DNA of 38,531 nt, taken from IMG/VR virus record IMGVR_UViG_3300026484_000097, positions 1 to 38,531 of that record; one strand, 5' to 3'. Of this stretch, positions 30,688 to 37,615 are shown piece after piece (position 1 is the first letter of the stretch; each line of letters begins with the position of its first letter). The DNA comes from a virus. A program made the translations under genes and the position numbers. Below the pieces are notes generated by a model. The model worked only from the letters and a program-made list of their open reading frames with translations, was not told where the DNA came from and searched no databases.

Positions 30688-30770
30688 TTGAACCATTGAT
30701 TTTAGTAGGGGTTTGGAGTAATTTTGCATTGCAACTTATCTGGTATTTAGAAAGTAAAGATAAACATTAA
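30684..30770 (+). CDS. Micro-membrane peptide, 28 aa
   Basis: ATGA-coupled to the dut stop (30684-30687). One hydrophobic segment covers most of it (P-L-I-L-V-G-V-W-S-N-F-A-L-Q-L-I-W-Y-L) and the end is charged (E-S-K-D-K-H). It could be a membrane peptide or a spacer that couples translation to the helicase gene, whose AAAGGA site follows. Confidence 0.55.
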   Translation: MIEPLILVGVWSNFALQLIWYLESKDKH

Positions 30771-30780
30771 AGGAAATAAA

Positions 30781-32112
30781 ATGCTTGTAAAATCAATGCT
30801 CCATCAGTATCAAAAACGTGCAATAGATTTTATTATAAATAAACGAAATGTAGCTCTATTTCTAGATATGGGTTTAGGTAAAACTATATCAACATTAACC
30901 GCTATAGAAGATTTGAAATATAATCATTTTGCAGTCTCAAAGGTGTTAGTTATTGCACCTTTGAGAGTTTGTAACAGTGTATGGGAGCAAGAAGCACAGA
31001 AGTGGGAGCATACTAAGATTTTAGACTTTGTTAATCTCTCAGGTGGTAAAACTAATATGATTAAAGGTCTTGCAAAAGATGCAGATGTTTATCTTATAAA
31101 TAGAGAAAATGTTACAGCGCTTGTTGAACATTTAGGTAAAAACTGGTGCTTTGATATGATGGTTATAGATGAGAGTTCATCATTTAAATCTCCTTCATCA
31201 AAAAGATTTAAAGCTTTAAAAAAGGTTATAACTAAAATCAATTATACTGTATTATTAACTGGTACACCTTCTCCGAACGGTTATATGGATTTATGGTCGC
31301 AAATATACCTACTTGATATGGGTGCTAGGTTAGGTATGAATATTACAGCATATCGTAATAGATACTTTAATCGTGATTTTATGGGTTATTCTTATGAATT
31401 ACGATACGGTGCAGTTGAAAATATTCAAAGTAAAATCAAAGATGTTGTTCTTAGTATGAGTGCTGAGGATTATTTAGATTTACCTGAAGTAATTACTACA
31501 GTACAGTATCAAGATATGCCTAGAAAGCTTTTAGATGACTATAAAAAGTTTAAAAACAGTATGGTGTTAAGTCTTAAAAATGAAGATAAAATAACAGCTA
31601 TGAGTGCAGGTGTTTTAACAAATAAGTTGCTACAGTTTTGCAGTGGAAATATGTATGATGAAAATAATAAAGTTCATAAGATACACACTTTGAAAATTGA
31701 TATGTTAAAAGAAATCCTAGAAGATAACCCATCTGAAACTTTCTTAGTTGCTTATAATTACAAACATGAATTAGAAGATTTACAAGAGCATTTTAAAGAG
31801 GTAGTTGTACTCGATAAGAAAGCATCTACAGTCGATAAATGGAACAGAGGTGAAATAAGAATGTTGTTAGTTCATCCAGCTTCTGCTGGACATGGTTTAA
31901 ATTTACAGCATGGTGGTAATAATATAGTTTGGTATGGTTTTACATGGTCGTTAGAGCTGTATCAACAGCTTAATGCTAGATTGAATAGACAAGGTCAGAC
32001 TAAACCTGTAACGATTACACACTTAGCTGTAGGTGATGTTGAGAAAACACTTATGCAAACTTTAGCTAAAAAGGATGTAAGTCAGGCTGACTTATTAAGG
32101 TCGTTAAAGTAA
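30781..32112 (+). CDS. SNF2-family DEAD/DEAH helicase
   Basis: A 443-residue SF2 translocase. Q-like L-H-Q-Y-Q-K-R-A near residue 7; motif I F-L-D-M-G-L-G-K-T (28-35); motif Ia A-P-L-R-V; motif II D130-E-S-S; motif III L-T-G-T-P; motif V near H-P-A-S-A-G-H-G-L-N-L-Q; motif VI Q-Q-L-N-A-R-L-N-R-Q-G-Q. The C-terminal lobe is complete. In phages this family is typically followed by a VRR-NUC nuclease, as here. Suggested roles are recombination-dependent replication or branch processing, from context only. Confidence 0.92.
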   Translation: MLVKSMLHQYQKRAIDFIINKRNVALFLDMGLGKTISTLTAIEDLKYNHFAVSKVLVIAPLRVCNSVWEQEAQKWEHTKILDFVNLSGGKTNMIKGLAKDADVYLINRENVTALVEHLGKNWCFDMMVIDESSSFKSPSSKRFKALKKVITKINYTVLLTGTPSPNGYMDLWSQIYLLDMGARLGMNITAYRNRYFNRDFMGYSYELRYGAVENIQSKIKDVVLSMSAEDYLDLPEVITTVQYQDMPRKLLDDYKKFKNSMVLSLKNEDKITAMSAGVLTNKLLQFCSGNMYDENNKVHKIHTLKIDMLKEILEDNPSETFLVAYNYKHELEDLQEHFKEVVVLDKKASTVDKWNRGEIRMLLVHPASAGHGLNLQHGGNNIVWYGFTWSLELYQQLNARLNRQGQTKPVTITHLAVGDVEKTLMQTLAKKDVSQADLLRSLK

Positions 32113-32138
32113 AGCTTAACAATAAAGGAGGTATAATT

Positions 32139-32405
32139 ATGAGTGAAAGTAAAATACAAAAGGAAATAATCGATTATTTAGAAGATAGCGGTTATTATGT
32201 TGTCAAAGTTATTAAGGCTAACAAAAGCGGGGTACCTGATATCCTGTTTTGTAAAGATGGTAAATTTTGTGCTATAGAAGTAAAAGCCAAAGGCAAAAAA
32301 TCAAATGTAAGTGAGTTGCAAAAGATACACTTACATTTGATAGCTGCAAGTGGTGGAAAAGCTATAGTTGCAGATAATCTATTTGACGTTATAGAGGAGT
32401 TTTAA
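32139..32405 (+). CDS. VRR-NUC nuclease
   Basis: An 88-residue PD-(D/E)XK nuclease, typical phage minimal form. Q7 near the start, G31-V-P-D34, E47-V-K49, and Q61 make the complete active site of VRR-NUC enzymes, known as structure-selective (Holliday-junction-type) nucleases. A perfect AAAGGAGGT site precedes the ATG. It probably works with the adjacent SNF2 translocase. Confidence 0.9.
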   Translation: MSESKIQKEIIDYLEDSGYYVVKVIKANKSGVPDILFCKDGKFCAIEVKAKGKKSNVSELQKIHLHLIAASGGKAIVADNLFDVIEEF

Positions 32406-32836
32406 TGACTAAGACAGAAGAAGCAAAGAGCGTTATAATACTATCGTTTATAGTATTTTTTATTGATAATTATGTTGATGAAAAAACAAAAGGTAGTGTT
32501 ATACGAGTTAAACAAGCTATACTAAGTAAGATTAAAAACAAAAAGTATAATACCTATATTATGTTATCTAATGATGTTTTTAGCAACTTAGTTAAAGAGT
32601 ACGAGGGTAGAGATATAGAGGTTTATGCTTGGGATTTAATTGATATGATATATTCAAGTGAACATAAAGTAATCAATAAATTTCTAGGTTATGACTTTTA
32701 TACTATTCTAGGTACTATGATATACAAAATAACACCTGATGTTTACGACACTGAGGTGCTTAAAACTTCTAGAGCTGTAACAAAGAGCTTAATAGATACA
32801 ACCAGAAAAATTATATTTGATAAAGGACAAAGATGA
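32405..32836 (+). CDS. Unknown helical protein, 143 aa
   Basis: TAATG-coupled to the VRR-NUC gene, with GAGGAG inside the end of that gene. The N-terminus has a hydrophobic stretch S-V-I-I-L-S-F-I-V-F-F-I-D that looks buried rather than membrane-spanning, then basic R-V-K-Q-A-I-L-S-K-I-K-N-K-K. No Cys and no known motif. The stop is ATGA-coupled to an RHH gene. Confidence 0.8.
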   Translation: MTKTEEAKSVIILSFIVFFIDNYVDEKTKGSVIRVKQAILSKIKNKKYNTYIMLSNDVFSNLVKEYEGRDIEVYAWDLIDMIYSSEHKVINKFLGYDFYTILGTMIYKITPDVYDTEVLKTSRAVTKSLIDTTRKIIFDKGQR

Positions 32837-32991
32837 GTAAGAGAAATAGAGATAATGAAACGCATATAATGTGTGATGTTGCAACTAAAGAGATGTTAAA
32901 AGAGATAGCTAAACATGAAGAACGTAATCTCAAAACTACATTAGGTAGATTAGTTAGATTAGCTCATGAAAAAATGAAGAATGAAAAATAA
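32833..32991 (+). CDS. Small RHH-like (Arc-type) protein, 52 aa
   Basis: A short gene with ATGA start. M-S-K-R-N-R-D-N-E-T-H-I-M-C-D-V-A opens like the N-terminal strand of RHH proteins. A helix K-E-M-L-K-E-I-A-K-H-E-E-R, the loop N-L-K-T-T, and a second helix L-G-R-L-V-R-L-A-H follow. As a probable DNA-binding dimer it is a candidate to bind the dyads seen in the control regions. The overlap with the next gene is 11 bases. Confidence 0.65.
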   Translation: MSKRNRDNETHIMCDVATKEMLKEIAKHEERNLKTTLGRLVRLAHEKMKNEK

Positions 32992-33175
32992 CTATTATCT
33001 GTATGGAGATGCTACAGTACCTGAAATTCCTAAAGAGGTGGTTAAGGTACGAATTGAGTTACTAAAAAGCAACCTTGCTACTGTACTAGCTGTTAGTTAT
33101 GCGATTAGGGATAGTAACAGGGTTAACGATATAGTTAAGGCTATTAAGTTTTGGGAGAATATTAATGAAAGTTAA
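32981..33175 (+). CDS. Small protein before thyX, 64 aa
   Basis: It overlaps the RHH gene by 11 bases and thyX by 11 bases. Y-Y-L-Y-G-D-A-T-V-P-E-I-P-K-E-V-V then two helices (V-R-I-E-L-L-K-S-N-L-A-T-V and D-I-V-K-A-I-K-F-W-E-N). Not a recognised family. Confidence 0.7.
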   Translation: MKNNYYLYGDATVPEIPKEVVKVRIELLKSNLATVLAVSYAIRDSNRVNDIVKAIKFWENINES

Positions 33176-33719
33176 ATTGTTGCACACAAATGGATTAGAG
33201 TTTGCAGATAGTGCTATAGGTTTGTGTTATGATAAAGGTTGTTACACAGATACTGAAAAGCGGGATAAGCGTATAAGTAAGGTGGCACTTAAAAATAAAC
33301 ACAGTTCCACTATAGAATTTGTTACTTTTATTTTTGAGATTGAAGCATCTACTAAAGTATTGCTGGAGATGAGTCGTCACAGAGTAGCGTCTTACGCTTG
33401 TAAGTCTAGTAGATATACACTTAACAAGGGTGAGGTCATATTTGAATCTACTGGAGATGAAGATATAGATGATGTTTTATCATATTGGAAGGATATTGTG
33501 GAGTATATGATATCTAAAGGTAAATCAAATGAGATAACGTCTCTGATGTTGCCACAAGCATACCAGTATCGTTGGCAGGTGCAATTTAATGCTAGAAGCT
33601 TACTTAACTTCTTAACTCTCCGTAGAGCTAAATCAGCACATTTTCAAATAAGAGAAGTTGCAGACGCTATGTATGATTGCATCCCTGACGATATGAAATA
33701 TTTATTTGAGGAAGCATAA
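33165..33719 (+). CDS. thyX: Flavin-dependent thymidylate synthase (ThyX)
   Basis: Makes dTMP from dUMP using FAD, NADPH and methylene-tetrahydrofolate. The diagnostic R-H-R-x7-S is R71-H-R73 with S81 (R-H-R-V-A-S-Y-A-C-K-S-S-R). H46-S-S-T-I-E-F lies before it, with F where His is common. N-A-R-S-L-L-N-F-L near residue 145 and A-K-S-A-H-F-Q-I-R-E near 158-167 complete the C-terminal signature. At 184 residues it is a short ThyX but appears complete. With Dut and NrdB it supplies dTTP during replication. Confidence 0.92.
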   Translation: MKVKLLHTNGLEFADSAIGLCYDKGCYTDTEKRDKRISKVALKNKHSSTIEFVTFIFEIEASTKVLLEMSRHRVASYACKSSRYTLNKGEVIFESTGDEDIDDVLSYWKDIVEYMISKGKSNEITSLMLPQAYQYRWQVQFNARSLLNFLTLRRAKSAHFQIREVADAMYDCIPDDMKYLFEEA

Positions 33720-33856
33720 TGGAAATACATATTAAACGCAATATCAGTGGCAAGTATGAGTTGTGGATTGACGGAGTGTTGATAAGCGATAAATACACCA
33801 CTTGCGAAAAAGCCGCATCTAAAGCTAAACAATACGCAAAAGGACAAAACAAATGA
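33719..33856 (+). CDS. Small protein, 45 aa
   Basis: TAATG overlap with thyX (33717-33721) and ATGA overlap with the DUF3310 gene (33853-33856). Begins with two strands (M-E-I-H-I-K-R-N-I-S-G-K-Y-E-L-W-I-D-G) and ends in an Ala/Lys helix (E-K-A-A-S-K-A-K-Q-Y-A-K). The strand-turn-strand-helix looks like a mini dsRBD/AP2-like module, tentative. Confidence 0.7.
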   Translation: MEIHIKRNISGKYELWIDGVLISDKYTTCEKAASKAKQYAKGQNK

Positions 33857-34113
33857 GTAGTGCAATAGAGCCTAAACATTATACAGAAATGAAAATATCA
33901 CCGCTTGAATATATAGAAGCGAATGGTAATGAGTTTACATGGAGTATTGCTAATGTAATAAAATACGTTAGTAGATATAAACGTAAAAATGGTTTAGAAG
34001 ATTTAAAAAAGGCTAGATGGTATTTGAACCACGAAATTGAAAATCTAGAAAAAAGTATTGCAGAAAACTCCATATCAGAATTTGCAAGGAGAATACATGA
34101 AAAAAATATATAA
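33853..34113 (+). CDS. DUF3310 family protein
   Basis: An 86-residue protein. P-K-H-Y at 7-10, P-L-E-Y-I-E-A-N near 17, the N-V-I-K-Y-V-S-R-Y-K-R-K-N-G segment near 38-50, and D-L-K-K-A-R-W-Y-L are the DUF3310 pattern. This family is often called a nucleotide kinase-like phage protein without proof of activity. It overlaps the nrdB start by 17 bases, in a nucleotide-metabolism neighbourhood. Confidence 0.88.
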   Translation: MSSAIEPKHYTEMKISPLEYIEANGNEFTWSIANVIKYVSRYKRKNGLEDLKKARWYLNHEIENLEKSIAENSISEFARRIHEKNI

Positions 34114-35095
34114 CCCTAAATCTGATGAGGTTATTAATACAATAGTTAATGGTAACCCTACAGGTATTGCTAACTTTGTTACCCCATCAAGACCAATATA
34201 CAAAACAATATTTGAAACAATGTTAGCAAACTTTTGGAACCCTGCTACAGTAAACATTACAGAAGATAAAAAAGCTGTTAAATTGTTAAGTGAAGATGAG
34301 TACAGAGCTTATGAATTGACTTTTGGTAAGCTTATTTTTAATGATAGTATTGTTACTAATAGGCTTATGGATAATGTTAATCCTATTATTACAGACCCTA
34401 TTGGTAATGCGTGCATAGCTTTACAATCAGGTCAAGAGGCAACTCACAGTTACTCTTATGCGTTTATCGGTGATGATATATTAGGTAGTACTAATATTTA
34501 TAATCTATTTAAAACAGATGAGAAGCTACTGCATCTTACTCAACGTATTAATTCAAGATATTCAGTGTTTGATACAAATGAGGAGATACCTGATAGTTCA
34601 AAATCATTAGTTGCTATAGCCAATTTAATTTTAGAAGGTGTAAGTTTTCCAGCAGGTTTTGTTGTCGTATGGTCACTTGGTAATAAGATGCAAGGTAGTG
34701 CTAATATGATAACTGAGATTAGTCGTGACGAATTAAACACTCACTTACCTTTATATGTGAATATTTACAAACATATAAAAGAAGATACAGGTGTTAATTT
34801 TGATGATGTTGCAAAGAAATGGATTGAGCAAGCAGTTGAAGATGAGATAGAGTTTTTAGAATACTCTACTACGGGTGTTATGGGATTTAATACTACAAGT
34901 ATTAAGGACTTTATGTACTGGATTGGTGATAATCGTTTGAGAGAGTTAGGTATTAAATCTGATTATATTTATAATAAAAACGATGGTTTGATTAAATTGT
35001 TTAAATCCTATAGTGAGCATAACTCAACTAAAGGTAATTTCTTTGAAACTAATGTTTCTGCATATTCTAAACAAGCTTTAGATATGGATTTTTAG
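34097..35095 (+). CDS. nrdB: Ribonucleotide reductase small subunit (class I R2)
   Basis: A 332-residue radical-generating subunit. The start at 34097 is chosen for CAAGGAG upstream; an ATG at 34058 lies in the previous gene. E. coli R2 equivalents: W48 = W47, D84 = D83 in F-N-D-S-I, E115 = E114, H118 = H117, radical Tyr122 = Y121 (E-A-T-H-S-Y-S-Y), E204 = E180, E238 = E212. The last His ligand is displaced: E-L-N-T-H has one extra residue compared with the usual E-x-x-H. The acidic C-terminus (A-L-D-M-D-F) would dock on a large subunit, but no nrdA is in the window. Confidence 0.92.
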   Translation: MKKIYNPKSDEVINTIVNGNPTGIANFVTPSRPIYKTIFETMLANFWNPATVNITEDKKAVKLLSEDEYRAYELTFGKLIFNDSIVTNRLMDNVNPIITDPIGNACIALQSGQEATHSYSYAFIGDDILGSTNIYNLFKTDEKLLHLTQRINSRYSVFDTNEEIPDSSKSLVAIANLILEGVSFPAGFVVVWSLGNKMQGSANMITEISRDELNTHLPLYVNIYKHIKEDTGVNFDDVAKKWIEQAVEDEIEFLEYSTTGVMGFNTTSIKDFMYWIGDNRLRELGIKSDYIYNKNDGLIKLFKSYSEHNSTKGNFFETNVSAYSKQALDMDF

Positions 35096-35117
35096 AGAGT
35101 TAAACACTCTCTAAAAA
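35089..35117. terminator. Perfect 12-bp hairpin at convergent gene junction
   Basis: TTTTTAGAGAGT, loop TAAAC, ACTCTCTAAAAA. The nrdB TAG stop lies inside. Position between converging operons suggests a bidirectional terminator, but the U run lies on the 5' side of the stem and the A run on the 3' side, opposite to normal intrinsic terminators on both strands. It may block transcription by structure alone or protect mRNA ends. Confidence 0.5.
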
Positions 35118-35161
35118 TCTTACAGTCACCATTTAATATCTTTTATCAATATATTAATGTT

Positions 35162-35569
35162 TTACTTATAAAACAAAACCAATTCATCCTCATTTCTTAC
35201 ATCAATATGTAACCAACTAACACCTAGCTCAATACCTTTAATGTGAGGAAACAAATTTTGATTTTCAATTATATATTGTCCAACTTCTTCAGCATTATAA
35301 TTACTAAACACAATATCAAACGCACTGCTATAACTATGCTGAGAACCATAACTGTAGTAAGGGCTATCAGGAGTTCTTATTCCACTCCATTCTCTGCCAC
35401 CTCCCCAGAAATAATTATTAATTGTCATTGTTCCTAGATTGAAATGTTCTTTCAACTTATCAATACTTTCTATTAATCTTGGATCCACATATCTCCAAGC
35501 AGCTTCACCATATTTCTCATACATCTTTTTTGGTACTAACTCATGAATTTTAAAATACTTAGACTTCAT
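35162..35569 (-). CDS. M15-family peptidoglycan endopeptidase (endolysin)
   Basis: A 135-residue zinc peptidase expected to cut peptidoglycan cross-bridges at lysis. S-Q-H78-S-Y-S-S-A-F-D85 and W119-L-H121-I-D123 form the metal site of the M15 (D-Ala-D-Ala carboxypeptidase/L-Ala-D-Glu peptidase-like) family. There is no signal peptide, so it would need the holin to reach the wall. It is the last gene of the leftward late operon in this region, 3 bases after the holin-like gene. Confidence 0.9.
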   Translation of the reverse strand: MKSKYFKIHELVPKKMYEKYGEAAWRYVDPRLIESIDKLKEHFNLGTMTINNYFWGGGREWSGIRTPDSPYYSYGSQHSYSSAFDIVFSNYNAEEVGQYIIENQNLFPHIKGIELGVSWLHIDVRNEDELVLFYK

Positions 35570-35572
35570 TTC

Positions 35573-35959
35573 TTATTTTCCTTTTACTGTATTTAAACCG
35601 TTGATTCCAAACGAAGCAGTTACTATCGTAGCCCATGACGCTGTTATAGGAGTAAAGAGGTCTGTCATTAGTTTAGATGCTAGTTTAGCTCCATCAACAT
35701 CTCCTAGCTTAAAAGCTACTACAAAGATAAGAATTGATGTTACAAACAAATAATACCCGTACGCCCAGCTAGCAAATGTTGCTAAGTTTCTTCTCATTCT
35801 GCCATTTGGATCCAGTGTCTTAATAAACAGAGACTTAGCCTCAGCATCAATATGTCCTGCTTTTGCTTTTTCTAAGTCTGTGTCAATCCACTCTTTAGCA
35901 ATATTTTCAACTGCTTTAGTTGCACCTCCTGTAAATATGCTTGCTATTGTCCCCCACAT
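35573..35959 (-). CDS. Holin-like membrane protein
   Basis: A 128-residue protein with an amphipathic start (G-T-I-A-S-I-F-T-G-G-A-T-K-A-V), a conserved-looking D-P-N-G-R-M-R-R-N-L segment near residue 50, a strong membrane segment about 62-84 (Y-L-F-V-T-S-I-L-I-F-V-V-A-F), and a weaker one about 100-122. This resembles the 3TM gene-transfer-agent-type holin family. Directly beside the endolysin gene and ATG-coupled to the coiled-coil gene before it. Confidence 0.75.
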   Translation of the reverse strand: MWGTIASIFTGGATKAVENIAKEWIDTDLEKAKAGHIDAEAKSLFIKTLDPNGRMRRNLATFASWAYGYYLFVTSILIFVVAFKLGDVDGAKLASKLMTDLFTPITASWATIVTASFGINGLNTVKGK

Positions 35960-36570
35960 TATTTATCCTTTCTGTGCATAAGTTCTATAGTATCTCTTAT
36001 ATTTCTTTCTAAAAGTACAGTTATTCTTGAATTTATTGCATCTACTTTACTAAATGCCTGAACCACATAAGTTCCAAATGATATAGAATACAATATAGTT
36101 AATCCAACTGCCCATCTAATTGTAGTTGGTGAAACTTTACTACTATCATTTTTATCTAATCGTTCTATGCTCATCCTATGTTCTTCTGTTATTCCGACAA
36201 GACGTGTAACATCTTTAGTAAGAGAATCTACATCTTTATGCAATAAACGAACACTATTACATCCATTCTCTGATTTTTGTAATACATCCATCTCATCTAT
36301 ACGCACATGGATTCTTTTAGTTTTTTCTACTAATTCTTTGTCACGCCTTTCAAATGATTCTTTTATTTCCCTATCTATAGTTTCAAGCTTGTTGCTAAAT
36401 ATTGCCTGCTTAGCTAAGTATTTACTAATATCTTTTAACTGCTCATTGGTTTCTGTCTGAGCACTTACTAGATGTTCAACGCTCACAACTAGTGCTTTAA
36501 TAGTTGTGTCTTGTTTAATTATTGCATCATCATGTCGTGTTAGCAAGTCTTTCATTGTTTCATCTGTCAT
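35959..36570 (-). CDS. Coiled-coil membrane-anchored protein in lysis cassette
   Basis: A 203-residue protein. Residues 1-150 are long charged coiled coil. A single membrane helix lies about 152-172 (W-A-V-G-L-T-I-L-Y-S-I-S-F-G-T-Y-V-V). A 30-residue basic helical tail follows. This layout recalls XhlA-like lysis accessory proteins, or a spanin with reversed topology, but no lipobox is seen. The start is ATGA-coupled to the upstream peptidase and the end overlaps the holin start. Confidence 0.7.
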   Translation of the reverse strand: MTDETMKDLLTRHDDAIIKQDTTIKALVVSVEHLVSAQTETNEQLKDISKYLAKQAIFSNKLETIDREIKESFERRDKELVEKTKRIHVRIDEMDVLQKSENGCNSVRLLHKDVDSLTKDVTRLVGITEEHRMSIERLDKNDSSKVSPTTIRWAVGLTILYSISFGTYVVQAFSKVDAINSRITVLLERNIRDTIELMHRKDK

Positions 36571-37055
36571 GGTATCTCTTTGAGTATATTTGAAATGTAT
36601 TCTTCTAGTCTCTTAGGGTTCAAATTATTTATTTTGCTTAATTCTCTACCTACCCCACACAACAATAATATTCTAGCTACACTTTCATCACAAGTCAATT
36701 TGTTTTTTGCACCTATATCTAATTTTAGTCCATCAGAAAATATTATATTAGCCCAGTCATACTGCATACCTAAGAAACTTCTAGCTTTTGCTATCATTGC
36801 ATCAGATTCTTCTTTTGATATTTCAAAACCATACAATCTCCATTTATCTTGATTAAGTTGCATAATCTTTTTTCTAAATACACCATTACGTGTAGAAGCT
36901 GACCACCAGCTAACTTTATCAAAACTGATTTCTACATGACTTGGAATTAATTCCCATTTACCATTAAACTTGTCTTTAAAGTCAGCAGTCCACCAACTGA
37001 TAAATTTATCAATCGTGGATCCACCTCCTATATAAAATGCTACTGTTGCAGTCAT
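36567..37055 (-). CDS. Permuted papain-fold (YiiX/NlpC-P60-like) peptidase
   Basis: A 162-residue cysteine peptidase or amidase candidate. His comes first (S-H40-V-E42-I) and Cys later (L-T-C122-D-E-S-V-A-R), the order of circularly permuted NlpC/P60 and LRAT-like enzymes. The G-M-Q-Y-D-W-A-N segment near 96-103 is typical of this fold before the Cys helix. Placed ahead of the holin and endolysin genes, it could be a second wall hydrolase or a virion-associated one. Confidence 0.8.
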   Translation of the reverse strand: MTATVAFYIGGGSTIDKFISWWTADFKDKFNGKWELIPSHVEISFDKVSWWSASTRNGVFRKKIMQLNQDKWRLYGFEISKEESDAMIAKARSFLGMQYDWANIIFSDGLKLDIGAKNKLTCDESVARILLLCGVGRELSKINNLNPKRLEEYISNILKEIP

Positions 37056-37057
37056 TT

Positions 37058-37594
37058 TTATAAACCTATTTTACCAAGCAACTTTTTTTGTGCAACTTGT
37101 TTATCACTAAGTGCTTTTGCACTTAACTTCGTGAACTGAGCAACATTGTCAAGAACTGCTGTTGCAAGGCTATCAATAGTAATACCTTTCGCATCTGCTA
37201 AACTTTTTAGAAACGGAGTATCAGCATCATTATCTGCTTTATATGCAAGTGCTTCCTCTTTTTGAATAGCCCAAGTCTCACGCTCTTCTTGTGGATATTT
37301 TGTCTTAATATCTTGCAATGCAAGTGCAAGTTTTGCAGAGGCTACATCTAAGATTCTTTTAACTTGTGAACTGCTTGAAACAAGCACTTTAAACTCATCT
37401 TGTGTAATCTCTTCACAATTGATTTCACTTGCTTGTGCATCAATCAATGTGTCAATATCAGCTTCATTTTCAGCTTCAACACTAACAGCACTAACACCAG
37501 TAAAATAATTCACTTTTACAGTATCATCACCACCTCTAAATTCTAAAACTGTTGTCGCAGTTTCTACTTTTGTATATTTTATGTGTTTAAACAT
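37058..37594 (-). CDS. Tail fibre assembly-like protein (DUF4376-like end)
   Basis: A 178-residue protein. The N-terminal half is beta-rich; the C-terminal half contains Y-P-Q-E-E-R-E-T-W-A-I-Q-K-E-E-A, then A-Y-K-A-D-N-D-A-D-T-P-F-L, and L-A-D-A-K-G-I, the pattern of phage DUF4376/tail-fibre-assembly C-termini. Such chaperones usually follow the fibre gene they fold. Here the neighbour upstream is an HNH endonuclease cut by the edge, so the fibre gene is probably just beyond it. Confidence 0.75.
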   Translation of the reverse strand: MFKHIKYTKVETATTVLEFRGGDDTVKVNYFTGVSAVSVEAENEADIDTLIDAQASEINCEEITQDEFKVLVSSSSQVKRILDVASAKLALALQDIKTKYPQEERETWAIQKEEALAYKADNDADTPFLKSLADAKGITIDSLATAVLDNVAQFTKLSAKALSDKQVAQKKLLGKIGL

Positions 37595-37615
37595 TTTTTA
37601 TCCTTTTTAATGTAT

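Noticed and set aside
34097-35095. Loss of the first R2 metal ligand (E. coli D84 read as Asn at residue 53).
   Set aside because: Counting in E. coli NrdB places D84 in the L-L-D-S-I motif, which is conserved here as D83 (F-N-D-S-I). Only the last His spacing remains unusual.
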